Assembly: GCA_003640335.1 (NCBI GenBank) | Contig: RBKG01000227.1 | Coordinates: forward strand, 1-7,836 | DNA from: Porphyromonas sp. | GTDB taxonomy: Bacteria > Bacteroidota > Bacteroidia > Bacteroidales > Porphyromonadaceae | Direction: 5' to 3' | DNA length: 7,836 nucleotides | Shown here: positions 1 through 7,630 of the stretch, in pieces | Position numbering within the stretch: the first letter of the stretch is position 1 | Layout of the letters: each line of letters opens with the position of its first letter | Made by a program: the position numbers and the translations under genes | The notes under the pieces: model-generated | The model's database searches: none | What the model was told of the DNA's origin: nothing | What the model saw: only the letters and a program-made list of their open reading frames with translations

Positions 1-79
1 GGGAGTTTACTCTTGTAAATGACCAAGCCTGAATGTCGATAATAACGCAGCGAGTACCGTATTATGCAATGGTCTCCTA
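1..79. other. Unassigned window edge downstream of pabB
   Basis: No gene can be assigned here. On the minus strand there is no ATG after the pabB stop. A TAGGAG sequence lies next to that stop and could serve as a ribosome binding site, but the nearby TTG start gives only about 20 codons before a stop. On the plus strand a reading frame open from the window edge stops at 30-32 and could be the tail of a convergent gene, but nine codons are too few to judge. No convincing terminator is visible. Confidence 0.3.
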
Positions 80-1093
80 CTAGGAGTCTTTGAGGGGTAA
101 ATAAATCTTCTGTATGCACTCTCGGTACTCTTCCGCCATCTTACTATTAATCGTAATACCTCCTCCTGAACGATAAAAGAATTCATTGCCCTCTTGCTCT
201 ATAAAGCGAATAAGCACACCGCTATCTAACCCCTCGCCATCATAATAGCCACATATCCCCGTATAATAAGCACGAGGACAGCCCTCTGCCTCTGCAATTA
301 GTTCGCATGTACGCTCCTTAGGCGCACCAGAGATAGAGCCCGCAGGCAAGAGCTTCGCTAGAATATCGCCAAGCGAACTATGCCAATCAGAAGAAAGCGA
401 ACCGACAACCTCACTACTCATCTGCCATATATTGCCCTTTGAGGTCGTGAGGAGGTCTAGATACTTAAAGCGTTTAACACGCACATCGCGCGCTACCCTA
501 TTGAGGTCATTGCGCATCAGGTCTACAATCGTAGCATGCTCACAAGACTCCTTATAATCATTGAGCAGTATCTCATCAGCACCCTCTATCTCGGCACTGA
601 TTGTACCCTTCATCGGATAAGTACTGATTGTCGTGCCCTCTATACGCACAAAGGTTTCGGGCGAATAGCATACAAAGCGATTATTCAGCAAAATCTGATA
701 ACGTGCTTGCGTGTGCCGATACACATCGGCAAGACTACTTGTTGATAAAGTTATCGGAGTGCGTAGAGTCAGATTAGTTAGAAAACTATCTCCATGCAAT
801 AACCCCGAATGAATGACATTGAAACGCTCTGCATACTTTGCCTCCGTTTCGGGATATATTTGCTCTATCCGTGGCGGCACATTAGATGCAGATAGCCAGC
901 TATCGTCCGAGCTATAAGCCCCGACCTTAAAGGCAAGCCCTAGCTTAGACAGGTCTTGCGCCATAGGGTCAGCAACGAACACACCCTCTTGCCCATCATA
1001 ATCCAAGATAAAGAAGCAAGGCTGATGCTTAGCACCAGCCTTATTTATTAGAGCATATACTTCCTCGTGACTATAATAGATATTAGCCGACAT
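80..1093 (-). CDS. pabB: Aminodeoxychorismate synthase component I (PabB)
   Basis: Chorismate-utilising enzyme, 337 aa. PabB makes 4-amino-4-deoxychorismate from chorismate and ammonia, normally supplied by the glutaminase PabA, on the way to p-aminobenzoate and folate in the cytoplasm. Visible family motifs are PMKGT (160-164), EHATIVDLMRNDL (185-197), LLPAGSISGAPKERT (248-262), SGGGITINSK (309-318) and EYREC (322-326). Lys162 in PMKGT is the key diagnostic: PabB carries a lysine there (the catalytic Lys of E. coli PabB), whereas anthranilate synthase TrpE carries alanine (PIAGT). The protein is about 115 residues shorter than E. coli PabB (about 450 aa), with a reduced N-terminal part, a form I associate with Bacteroidota. 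The catalytic C-terminal half looks complete. The ATG overlaps the end of maf by 11 nt, implying translational coupling. No pabA or pabC is visible in the window. Confidence 0.9.
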   Translation of the reverse strand: MSANIYYSHEEVYALINKAGAKHQPCFFILDYDGQEGVFVADPMAQDLSKLGLAFKVGAYSSDDSWLSASNVPPRIEQIYPETEAKYAERFNVIHSGLLHGDSFLTNLTLRTPITLSTSSLADVYRHTQARYQILLNNRFVCYSPETFVRIEGTTISTYPMKGTISAEIEGADEILLNDYKESCEHATIVDLMRNDLNRVARDVRVKRFKYLDLLTTSKGNIWQMSSEVVGSLSSDWHSSLGDILAKLLPAGSISGAPKERTCELIAEAEGCPRAYYTGICGYYDGEGLDSGVLIRFIEQEGNEFFYRSGGGITINSKMAEEYRECIQKIYLPLKDS

Positions 1094-1697
1094 AAGGTTT
1101 TATAGTTTTAAGATACTTCGCGAGTTTGGCCGTAGGCAGACCCATAACCGTATAGAATGAACCCTCTATACGCTCAATAGCACGGTAGCCAACCCACTCT
1201 TGAATGCCATAAGCTCCAGCCTTGTCGTAAGGTCTGCAGGCTTCTAGATAATAGTCAATCTCCTCTGCACTCAAAGGGGCAAACTGAACAAGCGCTTCAT
1301 CAACGAAAGTATGCGCCCCCTCTGCCGTCAAGACCGTTACAGCCGTTAGGACACGATGCTCACTTCCAGAGAGCATGCCCAGCATACGCTCGGCATCTGC
1401 CTTATCTTTGGGCTTTCCAAGGACTTCTCCTTGAGCCACAACAATAGTATCGGCAGTAATAACCATACGCCCCTCTGTGGCTAAGCGCTCATAAGCCGCA
1501 CTCTTCATACGGCTAATGTGCTGGACAATCTCTTCAGGCGTTAGACCTTGGGGATAGGACTCATCTATATTAGGTATTACCTCTTGTCTGAATGCAATCC
1601 CTAGCCCTGAAAGCAACTCAACACGCCTAGGCGACTGAGAGGCTAGGATAATATCGTAACCTTTGAGATTATCCCATATCCTTAATGCTTGCTCCAT
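1083..1697 (-). CDS. maf: Maf nucleoside triphosphate pyrophosphatase (dTTPase/UTPase type)
   Basis: Maf/YhdE family protein, 204 aa from the chosen start, predicted to hydrolyse non-canonical or excess nucleoside triphosphates to the monophosphate and pyrophosphate in the cytoplasm. Motifs (numbering from the ATG): ASQSPRR (19-25), ADTIVV (82-87), GKP (94-96), YDKAGAYGIQ (157-166) and IEGSFYTVMGLP (177-188). The GAYGIQ form is typical of the YhdE (dTTP/UTP) subgroup rather than the YceF (m7GTP) subgroup. I chose the ATG at 1695-1697 because it is preceded by TAGGA and lies 5 nt after the upstream stop. An in-frame GTG at 1725-1727 would add 10 residues and overlap the upstream gene by 25 nt, and the family does not need that extension. 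The 3' end overlaps pabB by 11 nt. Family members have been linked to division arrest, but nothing here tests that. Confidence 0.9.
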   Translation of the reverse strand: MEQALRIWDNLKGYDIILASQSPRRVELLSGLGIAFRQEVIPNIDESYPQGLTPEEIVQHISRMKSAAYERLATEGRMVITADTIVVAQGEVLGKPKDKADAERMLGMLSGSEHRVLTAVTVLTAEGAHTFVDEALVQFAPLSAEEIDYYLEACRPYDKAGAYGIQEWVGYRAIERIEGSFYTVMGLPTAKLAKYLKTIKPYVG

Positions 1698-1702
1698 CGT
1701 TC

Positions 1703-2002
1703 CTATATCGTTTGTTCTATATTCCACACAAAGGCACGCAAGCCCTCTTGTGGATTGCGCTCATCAAGCTCTCGCAGAGCATCAAGAAGAGCCTGCAACT
1801 TTTCTTCGGGTACCACGACGAGCATAGCATCATTCATCGTTGGCCAAGCGTGGCTACCGATATGAGGTTCGCCACCATGCGAACCTCTCCCTTGTATATG
1901 GTTCCAGCTTGTATAACCCTTTAGATTTTGCTTATCCAGCAAACGCAAAATCAAACTATGATAAGCCTCATTATAGGCAATGAATACACTTTTTAGGTTC
2001 AT
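1703..2002 (-). CDS. Small PII-like protein associated with RND efflux (PG0541 type)
   Basis: 99-aa protein placed 6 nt after the RND pump and 5 nt before maf. The predicted layout is strand 3-10, helix 11-26, strand 28-36, loop 37-56, strand 57-64, helix 65-82, strand 86-96: the ferredoxin-like order of PII signalling proteins. Local similarities to PII are GRG at 38-40 (compare GFG at the T-loop base), LVVVPEEKLQALLDAL (61-76; compare IEIVVPDD plus helix 2) and EGLRAFVWNI (86-95; compare GKIFVFDV). The protein ends without the C-terminal residues that bind ATP phosphates in classical PII. The T-loop equivalent holds His35, His42, His47, His51, Glu45, Trp33 and Trp53, a possible metal or ligand site. 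I recall this family as 'PG0541 family transporter-associated protein'. The regulatory role is inference; the fold call is moderately strong. There is no clear Shine-Dalgarno sequence, so coupling to the pump gene is likely. Confidence 0.8.
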   Translation of the reverse strand: MNLKSVFIAYNEAYHSLILRLLDKQNLKGYTSWNHIQGRGSHGGEPHIGSHAWPTMNDAMLVVVPEEKLQALLDALRELDERNPQEGLRAFVWNIEQTI

Positions 2003-2008
2003 AACTAA

Positions 2009-5000
2009 TTAGTTTTTTGCGGCAGCTTTGCGTTCAAGTTTCTTATCTAGTAGCCTACGTTCACGTACAAGTAAACGGCCTTCCATAGCTGTGTAGAGCG
2101 TAGGGATAAGGACAAGCGTAACGAGCGTAGAAACCGTTAGACCGAAGGCCACACTCACACCCATAGATTGCCACATCTCACTACCCTCACCGATACCCAG
2201 CGCCATAGGCACCATACCGAGTACCGTCGTGAGCGTCGTCATAAGCACAGGGCGCAAACGGCTCTTACCAGCCATGACCACAGATGAGCGTATGCCTATA
2301 CCACGTTCACGGCAAAGCAATGTATAGTCAATAAGCACGATACCATTCTTCACCACAATACCCACAAGCATAATCAGCCCGACAAAAGCCATTGAGCCTA
2401 GAGGTATCTGCGTAATCACTAGCCCCAAGAATACGCCCGTAAAGGCAAAAGGTACGGAGAACATGATTACGAAAGGCAAGCGCAAGCTCTCAAACTGAGA
2501 AGCCATAACGATGAACACAAGGAGCACGATAATCCCGAGCAAAGTCAGAAGTTCGCCGAAAGTTTCTTGCTGAGTCTCGTACGTACCTCCGATTTTATAG
2601 CTTATATCCGCAGGTAAGCGTTCTGCCTGCATCATCTCTTCAGTAGCCTTAGCCACATCAGAGAGAGCCACACCCGTAGCACCAGAGATAGAGAGTGTAA
2701 TCACACGAGAGCGGTCTTTACGCTCAATAGTAGGAGGCGTACTGCTCTCCTCTATATGTCCTAGCTCAGATAGGCGCACGAGCTTACCCTGCGGAGTAGT
2801 AACCTGTATGTTCGTAATATCATCAAGCGAACGGCGATACTCAGGGGCAAGGCTAACACGGATTTTATATTCCTCACCATTATCACGGTAATAGCTGGCG
2901 ACATTACCCCCGATAGCATCACGGAGGAAGCTCGAAGCAGAAGAAAGGGATAAGCCCTCCTCGGCTAATTTCTCACGGTCAAAGACGAAGTTTAGTTCGG
3001 GCGTGAAGTCCTTACGACTAATGACTACTTGGCTCACAATAGGCTTACCATTCTGTCGCTTAGCCTCCAAAGTACGCTGTATCTTACGTGCTAGGCTATC
3101 TGTCTGTATGAAGTCATAGCCGAAAAGGTCTAGCTTAACGAGGTTACCTCCGCTATTACCACCTCCGTCACCACGCTCAACAGAGTATTTTTTCAGTTCG
3201 GGTATCGTCCCCAGCATTGCAAGGATTTGATCCGAAACGACATCTTGACTCTCGCGCTCCTGACGTGGCTTTAGTCCTATATAGAAAGTTACGATATTCG
3301 TACCATTATCCGAGAGAGCTGCGCGCGTATTCGAGCCATCAGCAGCCCCCAGCGTCGCACTAACTTGGTCTACAGCACTAATCTCCTTATGCAAGCGGTC
3401 ATTGATGCGCTGAGCCAACTCACGAGTTTCCTCTACACGCGTTCCTACGGGTAGCTCCGCTTTAATCTGCACAAAGCCCACATCTTGCGAGGGCATAAGT
3501 TCGGTTTTGATGAAAGGGAAAAGAGCCAAACTCAAAATGAAAAGCCCTCCCATAGAGAGGATAGTTGCCTTGCGGTGCGTAATACACCACGCGAGCATAC
3601 GAGCATACTGCTCATCTAAGGTATCAAGGAAGCGCACGAAGGGAGCAAGTAGCTTTTGAGAGATAGGGTTCGGCTTGCTATTACGGCGCAGCATCTGCGA
3701 GGAGAGCATCGGGATAAGCGAGAGTGCTGCTAGGGTAGACACAATCATCACGACGCTAATCATCCAACCTAGCTGACGGAACATCTGTCCGCTCTGTCCC
3801 GAAATCATCGTTAGGGGCAAGAATACAGCAAGCATCGTAAGCGTCGAAGCCACCACCGATATACCCACTTCGTTTGTCGCATAGACAGCGGCCTGCTTAG
3901 GGTAACTGCCTCGCTCAATATGCGTCGTGATATTCTCAAGCACTACAATAGCATCGTCCACGACCATACCAATCGCAATCGAGAGCGAGGACAAGGAAAT
4001 CACATTCAGCGTATTGCCCGATACAAAGAGATAGATGAGCGAACCAATAAGCGAAACCGGAATAGTTAGGATAACAATGAATGTCGCCGAGCTACGCCCG
4101 AGGAAGATGTACACGACAATCATCACAATTATGAAGGTAACGACAATCGTTTCCTGCAAACTATTGATGGTATTCGTAATGAATGATGAGGTATCAATCA
4201 AGTACGAGAGCTTAATATCCGAGGGTAGATTGCGCTGAAGGCGTGGCAGCTCTTGACGCACGAGCTTAGATACAGCCACAGCATTACCTCCACTCTGCTT
4301 ATTGATCACGACTAGCGCACCGCTCTTGCCGTTAGTGTAGTTCTCTTGTTGGCGTTCGGCTTTGACGTCCTGCACGGTAGCCACATCACTCAGATAGACA
4401 TTAGCACCTCCTCTGCTAGCCACCACGATGCGAGAGATTTCACTAGGGTCTACAAACTCCCCCTTGACACGTATAGTATTTGTTTCGCTCCCCAAGTCTA
4501 TTTGTCCGGCAGGGATATTCATATTCTCCGCTGCAATCATCTGAGAGAGTCTGCCGAGCGACAGTCCATAGCTCTCTAGTTTGTAAGGGTCAGCATAAAC
4601 CTGAATAACACGTTCAGAAGCACCCACAACGGACACCGAGCCGACACCCTCTATACGAGCCAGCGGATTGACCACTTGCTCCTCTAAGATTCTCTTAAGA
4701 CCATCAGCACTCTCGACACTCTCCACGCTTAGGATAGCAATAGGAATGTCGGCAGCACTAAACTTAAAGATTACAGGCTGATTGATGCCCTTAGGCAATG
4801 ACGAACGGACAGCATCAATTTTATCACGAGTATCATTGGTGGCAGACTCCGTAGAGGTACCAGCTTGAAACTCCAGCGTAATGACAGAAGTATTCTCACT
4901 ACTCCTACTCGTTATGTGCTTGAGATTGGGAACGCTATTTAAGCTATTCTCTAAGGCCTTCGTGACATTACTCTCTATATCCTCAGCACTAGCACCGGGA

Positions 5001-5152
5001 TAAGCCGTAACCACCATAATAGTATTGGTATCGGACTGAGGCAATAGCTCCACAGAGAGCTTGGACCACGAGAAGAAGCCCAATATCGCTATCGCAACGA
5101 AGATGAGTGCCGTCGTAATCGGTTTCTTGACGGCTGTTTCGTAGATACTCAT
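2009..5152 (-). CDS. Efflux RND transporter permease subunit (AcrB-like, HAE1 type)
   Basis: Inner-membrane proton-driven pump of 1047 aa, matching the roughly 1050-aa AcrB family. Twelve membrane segments are visible: TM1 about 12-29; TM2-6 about 337-486; TM7 about 529-547; TM8-12 about 867-1022. Two large periplasmic porter/docking regions lie between TM1 and TM2 and between TM7 and TM8. The proton relay is intact: Asp399-Asp400 in GMVVDDAIVVLEN (TM4), Lys935 in GIVVKNGIVLID (TM10), and the RLRPVLMTT motif (965-973) leading into TM11. The DD pair indicates an HAE (drug/amphiphile) pump rather than a heavy-metal HME pump. The N-terminus and the YPGASAED motif (51-58) are standard, so the start is secure. 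The C-terminal tail (1026-1047) is strongly basic. A Gly-rich loop lies at 661-669. It starts 4 nt after the fusion protein stop. It resembles XepB of P. gingivalis by position; substrate unknown. Confidence 0.96.
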   Translation of the reverse strand: MSIYETAVKKPITTALIFVAIAILGFFSWSKLSVELLPQSDTNTIMVVTAYPGASAEDIESNVTKALENSLNSVPNLKHITSRSSENTSVITLEFQAGTSTESATNDTRDKIDAVRSSLPKGINQPVIFKFSAADIPIAILSVESVESADGLKRILEEQVVNPLARIEGVGSVSVVGASERVIQVYADPYKLESYGLSLGRLSQMIAAENMNIPAGQIDLGSETNTIRVKGEFVDPSEISRIVVASRGGANVYLSDVATVQDVKAERQQENYTNGKSGALVVINKQSGGNAVAVSKLVRQELPRLQRNLPSDIKLSYLIDTSSFITNTINSLQETIVVTFIIVMIVVYIFLGRSSATFIVILTIPVSLIGSLIYLFVSGNTLNVISLSSLSIAIGMVVDDAIVVLENITTHIERGSYPKQAAVYATNEVGISVVASTLTMLAVFLPLTMISGQSGQMFRQLGWMISVVMIVSTLAALSLIPMLSSQMLRRNSKPNPISQKLLAPFVRFLDTLDEQYARMLAWCITHRKATILSMGGLFILSLALFPFIKTELMPSQDVGFVQIKAELPVGTRVEETRELAQRINDRLHKEISAVDQVSATLGAADGSNTRAALSDNGTNIVTFYIGLKPRQERESQDVVSDQILAMLGTIPELKKYSVERGDGGGNSGGNLVKLDLFGYDFIQTDSLARKIQRTLEAKRQNGKPIVSQVVISRKDFTPELNFVFDREKLAEEGLSLSSASSFLRDAIGGNVASYYRDNGEEYKIRVSLAPEYRRSLDDITNIQVTTPQGKLVRLSELGHIEESSTPPTIERKDRSRVITLSISGATGVALSDVAKATEEMMQAERLPADISYKIGGTYETQQETFGELLTLLGIIVLLVFIVMASQFESLRLPFVIMFSVPFAFTGVFLGLVITQIPLGSMAFVGLIMLVGIVVKNGIVLIDYTLLCRERGIGIRSSVVMAGKSRLRPVLMTTLTTVLGMVPMALGIGEGSEMWQSMGVSVAFGLTVSTLVTLVLIPTLYTAMEGRLLVRERRLLDKKLERKAAAKN

Positions 5153-5156
5153 AGCT

Positions 5157-6185
5157 CTATCCCTTTATAGGTGCTCCGTTGGTGAGCTTAGCCTGCCCCT
5201 TGACAATAACCTGCTCCCCGACAGCAAGACCTGAGGTAATCTCTTGCACATCGCCAAACTTACTGCCGAGCGTTACTACTCTGTACTCCGCTTTACCGTC
5301 CTTAGCCACATAGACATAGCGCGTACCAGCCCCCACAAGGCGCATAACAGCCTTATCGGGAACGGCTATAATCTGTCGCTCACCAAGGTCAAGCGTCACA
5401 CGACCAAACATACCGGGGCGTAGCTCCTGCTGTTTATTCGCAAACTCTACCTCCACGGTAATCGTGTGCGTCTGCTTGTCGATAGTTGGGAAGATATTAC
5501 TTATCTGACCTTCAAAGACAGACTCTCCGAGAGCCTCCGTCTTCAAACTTGCCTTCACGCCCTTTTTGAGTTTGCTGTACAAGCTCTCCGAGACCTTAAC
5601 CACAGCTTTTAGAGGACTAATCTGTTCAATAACGACAATAGGTAACGAAGGAGAAGTCATATCGCCATTATCATAATTTTTGGCGGTTACTACCCCACTA
5701 ATAGGGCTACGCAGAGCCGTGTTTTCAGCGAGGTTGCGCACCTGCTCTTGGGCTACAAGGACGGTACTCTTCGCCTGCTCCCACTGCGCACGGCTAACGC
5801 CCCCAGCCTTATAGACCTCGTCCATACGCTGTAAGTTCGTTTGCGCATCCTTGAGTTGTATCTGCGCTGTCGCTAGCTGTGTAGCCTCTAGACGAGCAAG
5901 CACCTGACCACGCTGTACACGGTCACCCACTGCCACGAGCAACTGAGACAAACGCCCCCCAGTCTGTGCGCTAATGTTATTCTTAACCTTAGCTTCTAGT
6001 GTCGTCGTTAGTTCCTCGTCCTGACTGATAGTCTGCTCCACGACGGGACTTAGTTCCACTTGTGTGATTTTGATGCTGTCGCTAGTGGCTGCCTTATCGG
6101 TCTGCTTACCGCCCTTACATGCAGGCAAAAGGGAAGCAAGCAAAAGGCTCATTATTGTTGTCTTAAAATATGTCTTCTTCATCAT
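5157..6185 (-). CDS. Efflux RND transporter periplasmic adaptor (membrane fusion) lipoprotein
   Basis: HlyD/AcrA-type adaptor, 342 aa, linking the RND pump to the outer membrane factor. The N-terminus (MMKKTY, hydrophobic 10-20, LPAC at 20-23) is a type II signal peptide, so Cys23 should be lipidated. The residues after Cys are KGGK rather than acidic, which argues against surface export and for a periplasm-facing anchor. Domains in order: first half of the lipoyl domain about 72-100 (GGRLSQLLVAVGDRVQRGQ); an alpha-helical hairpin about 101-155; second lipoyl half about 157-187 (LRSPISGVVTAKNYDNGD); beta-barrel about 190-268 (LRPGMFGRVTL at 255-265); membrane-proximal domain about 269-340. 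Two adjacent ATG codons exist, at 6183-6185 and 6180-6182, and either could start. The gene is 26 nt after the TolC-like gene and 4 nt before the pump. The length is normal for the family. Confidence 0.95.
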   Translation of the reverse strand: MMKKTYFKTTIMSLLLASLLPACKGGKQTDKAATSDSIKITQVELSPVVEQTISQDEELTTTLEAKVKNNISAQTGGRLSQLLVAVGDRVQRGQVLARLEATQLATAQIQLKDAQTNLQRMDEVYKAGGVSRAQWEQAKSTVLVAQEQVRNLAENTALRSPISGVVTAKNYDNGDMTSPSLPIVVIEQISPLKAVVKVSESLYSKLKKGVKASLKTEALGESVFEGQISNIFPTIDKQTHTITVEVEFANKQQELRPGMFGRVTLDLGERQIIAVPDKAVMRLVGAGTRYVYVAKDGKAEYRVVTLGSKFGDVQEITSGLAVGEQVIVKGQAKLTNGAPIKG

Positions 6186-6211
6186 AATATCATCTTGAAA
6201 TGGGCACTTGC

Positions 6212-7597
6212 CTATCTACCTAATAAAACATCTGTTTCGCATAGAGCGACTACAAGGGTATAGAGGGCTTGATTTTTATTTAGTTCAGCTTGTCGTAGTG
6301 CCAGCTCAGCATCATTAAGCTCTAAGACCGTACCCTGACCAGAGCGATAACGCACTTGGGCTATACTCAAACCCTTACGAGCCGAGCTCTCCGCTTGTAG
6401 GCTAGCCGTATATTGGGCTACTGCTTGACGCTGATTTTCTTCTAGGCTAATGCGTTGCAGATTTAGCTGATTTTTGGCTTCTGTCATCTGTATCAGCGAT
6501 TGCCTGCGCTGCAGGTCAAGACTCTTCAGCCCATAACGAGTACTACCACCTGTGTAAAGCGGAACGCTGAGCGACAGCCCTATATTCGAGCTAGGGGACC
6601 AGCGTCTGTGATTACTCAAGTGTAGTAAGTTACTCGCAAAGTTGTAAGTATAGTTGAAGGACAAACCAAGTGACGGCATATACTCCATACGCTTAACCTT
6701 AATCCCCTCATCTATCTGACGCAAGCCTAGACGCAACTGACGCAAAGCGGCATTATCCTCCAAACTAACTTCTTCATCAGTCTTAACCTTAGGTTGCACT
6801 GCGTAAGACTCGTAATCTTTGAGGAGATTACCCGTAAGTACAAGGGGCGTCTCGGGTGCATAGTCCAGAAGAACCAAGAGCTTCATACGAGCCAACTTGC
6901 GCTGTGCTTCGGCTGATGCAAGCGTTGGTTTAAGGTTATCACGCTGCGTCTTCATACGTATATAATCGTATTCAGCCACTAGACCTTTGTCATACTTGAG
7001 CTTTATAGACTTCAGATTTTCTTCCATAGCCTTAAGACTAAAGTCTAGGACACGCATATTCTCCTCTGCCAGCAAAGCTCCAATATAAGCCTTGCGCACC
7101 TCGCCTTTGAGGTTAATCTCCGAAGAACGAACCTTTTCTAAAGCCTGCTCTACCGAGAGTTTGTCTAGCTTAAGACTTTCCCATAGTTGGAAGTTCACAA
7201 GCGGCATCTGCGCACTAAAGCTACCTGTGATGTTGTGCGTCTGCCCCATCTCGATACCCTCACTCGCTAGACCTGCAAAGGGGTTCATGGCTCCGCCTTT
7301 TCCTCCCTCAGGAGCATCGCCACCAAAATAAACGATTTGCTTCTTCAGAGCATAACCATACTGCCCCCCTAAACTAAGCGTAGGGAATAGACGAGCAAGG
7401 CTTACACGCTTATCCGTCTCAGCCTTTTCTATCCCAAGTCGTCCCGACTTCAAGTTCAGGTTACGCTCCAAACCGATGCGCAAGGCATCGGCTTCACTAA
7501 GACGCAAGGTATCAGCTGATGTTTGCCCCACTAGGGACGAACTAAAAGCAAGGACGCAGGCAAAGATGCCCAAGGCTTGCTTAATGCTTAATAACAT
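6212..7597 (-). CDS. TolC-family outer membrane efflux protein
   Basis: Outer membrane factor of the tripartite pump, 461 aa, predicted to form a trimeric beta-barrel with a periplasmic alpha-helical tunnel. The signal peptide covers about residues 1-24 (LGIFACVLAFSSSLVG, then QTS), with no lipobox, so it is not lipidated. The two repeated OEP halves are visible: FPTLSLGGQYGY (71-82) with KYDKGLVAEYDYIRMKTQRD (201-220), and MPSLGLSFNYTYNF (307-320) with RYRSGQGTVLELNDAELALR (416-435). SVPLYTGG (344-351) is a typical beta-strand/loop motif. Residues 91-118 form a Gly/Pro-rich stretch probably exposed as an extracellular loop. The start is secure: an in-frame TGA lies 9 nt upstream (7607-7609) and no other ATG intervenes. 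It is the first gene of the efflux operon. The region just upstream of the ATG is A-rich without a strong Shine-Dalgarno, as is usual in Bacteroidota. Confidence 0.95.
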   Translation of the reverse strand: MLLSIKQALGIFACVLAFSSSLVGQTSADTLRLSEADALRIGLERNLNLKSGRLGIEKAETDKRVSLARLFPTLSLGGQYGYALKKQIVYFGGDAPEGGKGGAMNPFAGLASEGIEMGQTHNITGSFSAQMPLVNFQLWESLKLDKLSVEQALEKVRSSEINLKGEVRKAYIGALLAEENMRVLDFSLKAMEENLKSIKLKYDKGLVAEYDYIRMKTQRDNLKPTLASAEAQRKLARMKLLVLLDYAPETPLVLTGNLLKDYESYAVQPKVKTDEEVSLEDNAALRQLRLGLRQIDEGIKVKRMEYMPSLGLSFNYTYNFASNLLHLSNHRRWSPSSNIGLSLSVPLYTGGSTRYGLKSLDLQRRQSLIQMTEAKNQLNLQRISLEENQRQAVAQYTASLQAESSARKGLSIAQVRYRSGQGTVLELNDAELALRQAELNKNQALYTLVVALCETDVLLGR

Positions 7598-7630
7598 ATT
7601 TGTATTTCAATTTCATTGTTCACTCGTACT

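Noticed and set aside
1..79. Possible start of a pabC-like aminotransferase gene downstream of pabB
   Set aside because: There is no ATG on the minus strand, and none of the three frames shows the expected N-terminal pattern of that family.
74..86. Short palindrome CTCCTACTAGGAG at the pabB stop
   Set aside because: Only a 4-bp stem can form with a realistic loop and there is no U-tract, so it is not a credible terminator.
536..745. Plus-strand open frame of 69 codons opposite pabB
   Set aside because: It lies wholly within the strongly supported pabB gene on the other strand and shows no recognisable protein features.
80..1093. Anthranilate synthase (TrpE) identity for the chorismate enzyme
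   Set aside because: The PMKGT lysine and the short N-terminal part fit PabB, and no trp genes are nearby.
1698..1727. GTG start extending maf by 10 codons
   Set aside because: The ATG at 1695-1697 has a TAGGA just upstream and avoids a 25-nt overlap, and the family motif begins close to it. The extension cannot be fully excluded.
1685..1924. Plus-strand open frame of 79 codons opposite the PII-like gene
   Set aside because: It covers the junction of two well supported minus-strand genes and has no domain pattern.
4035..4579. Two plus-strand open frames opposite the RND gene
   Set aside because: These are antisense shadows of an intact 1047-aa pump gene whose motifs are unambiguous.
2009..5152. 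Heavy-metal (CzcA/CusA) class for the pump
   Set aside because: The TM4 Asp-Asp pair and the TM10 lysine fit the HAE drug class rather than the HME pattern.
6060..6263. Plus-strand open frame across the adaptor/TolC-like junction
   Set aside because: It is antisense to the signal peptide of the adaptor and the end of the TolC-like gene and has no supporting features.
7092..7331. Plus-strand open frame opposite the TolC-like gene
   Set aside because: It is antisense to a clear OEP-family coding region, with no independent evidence.
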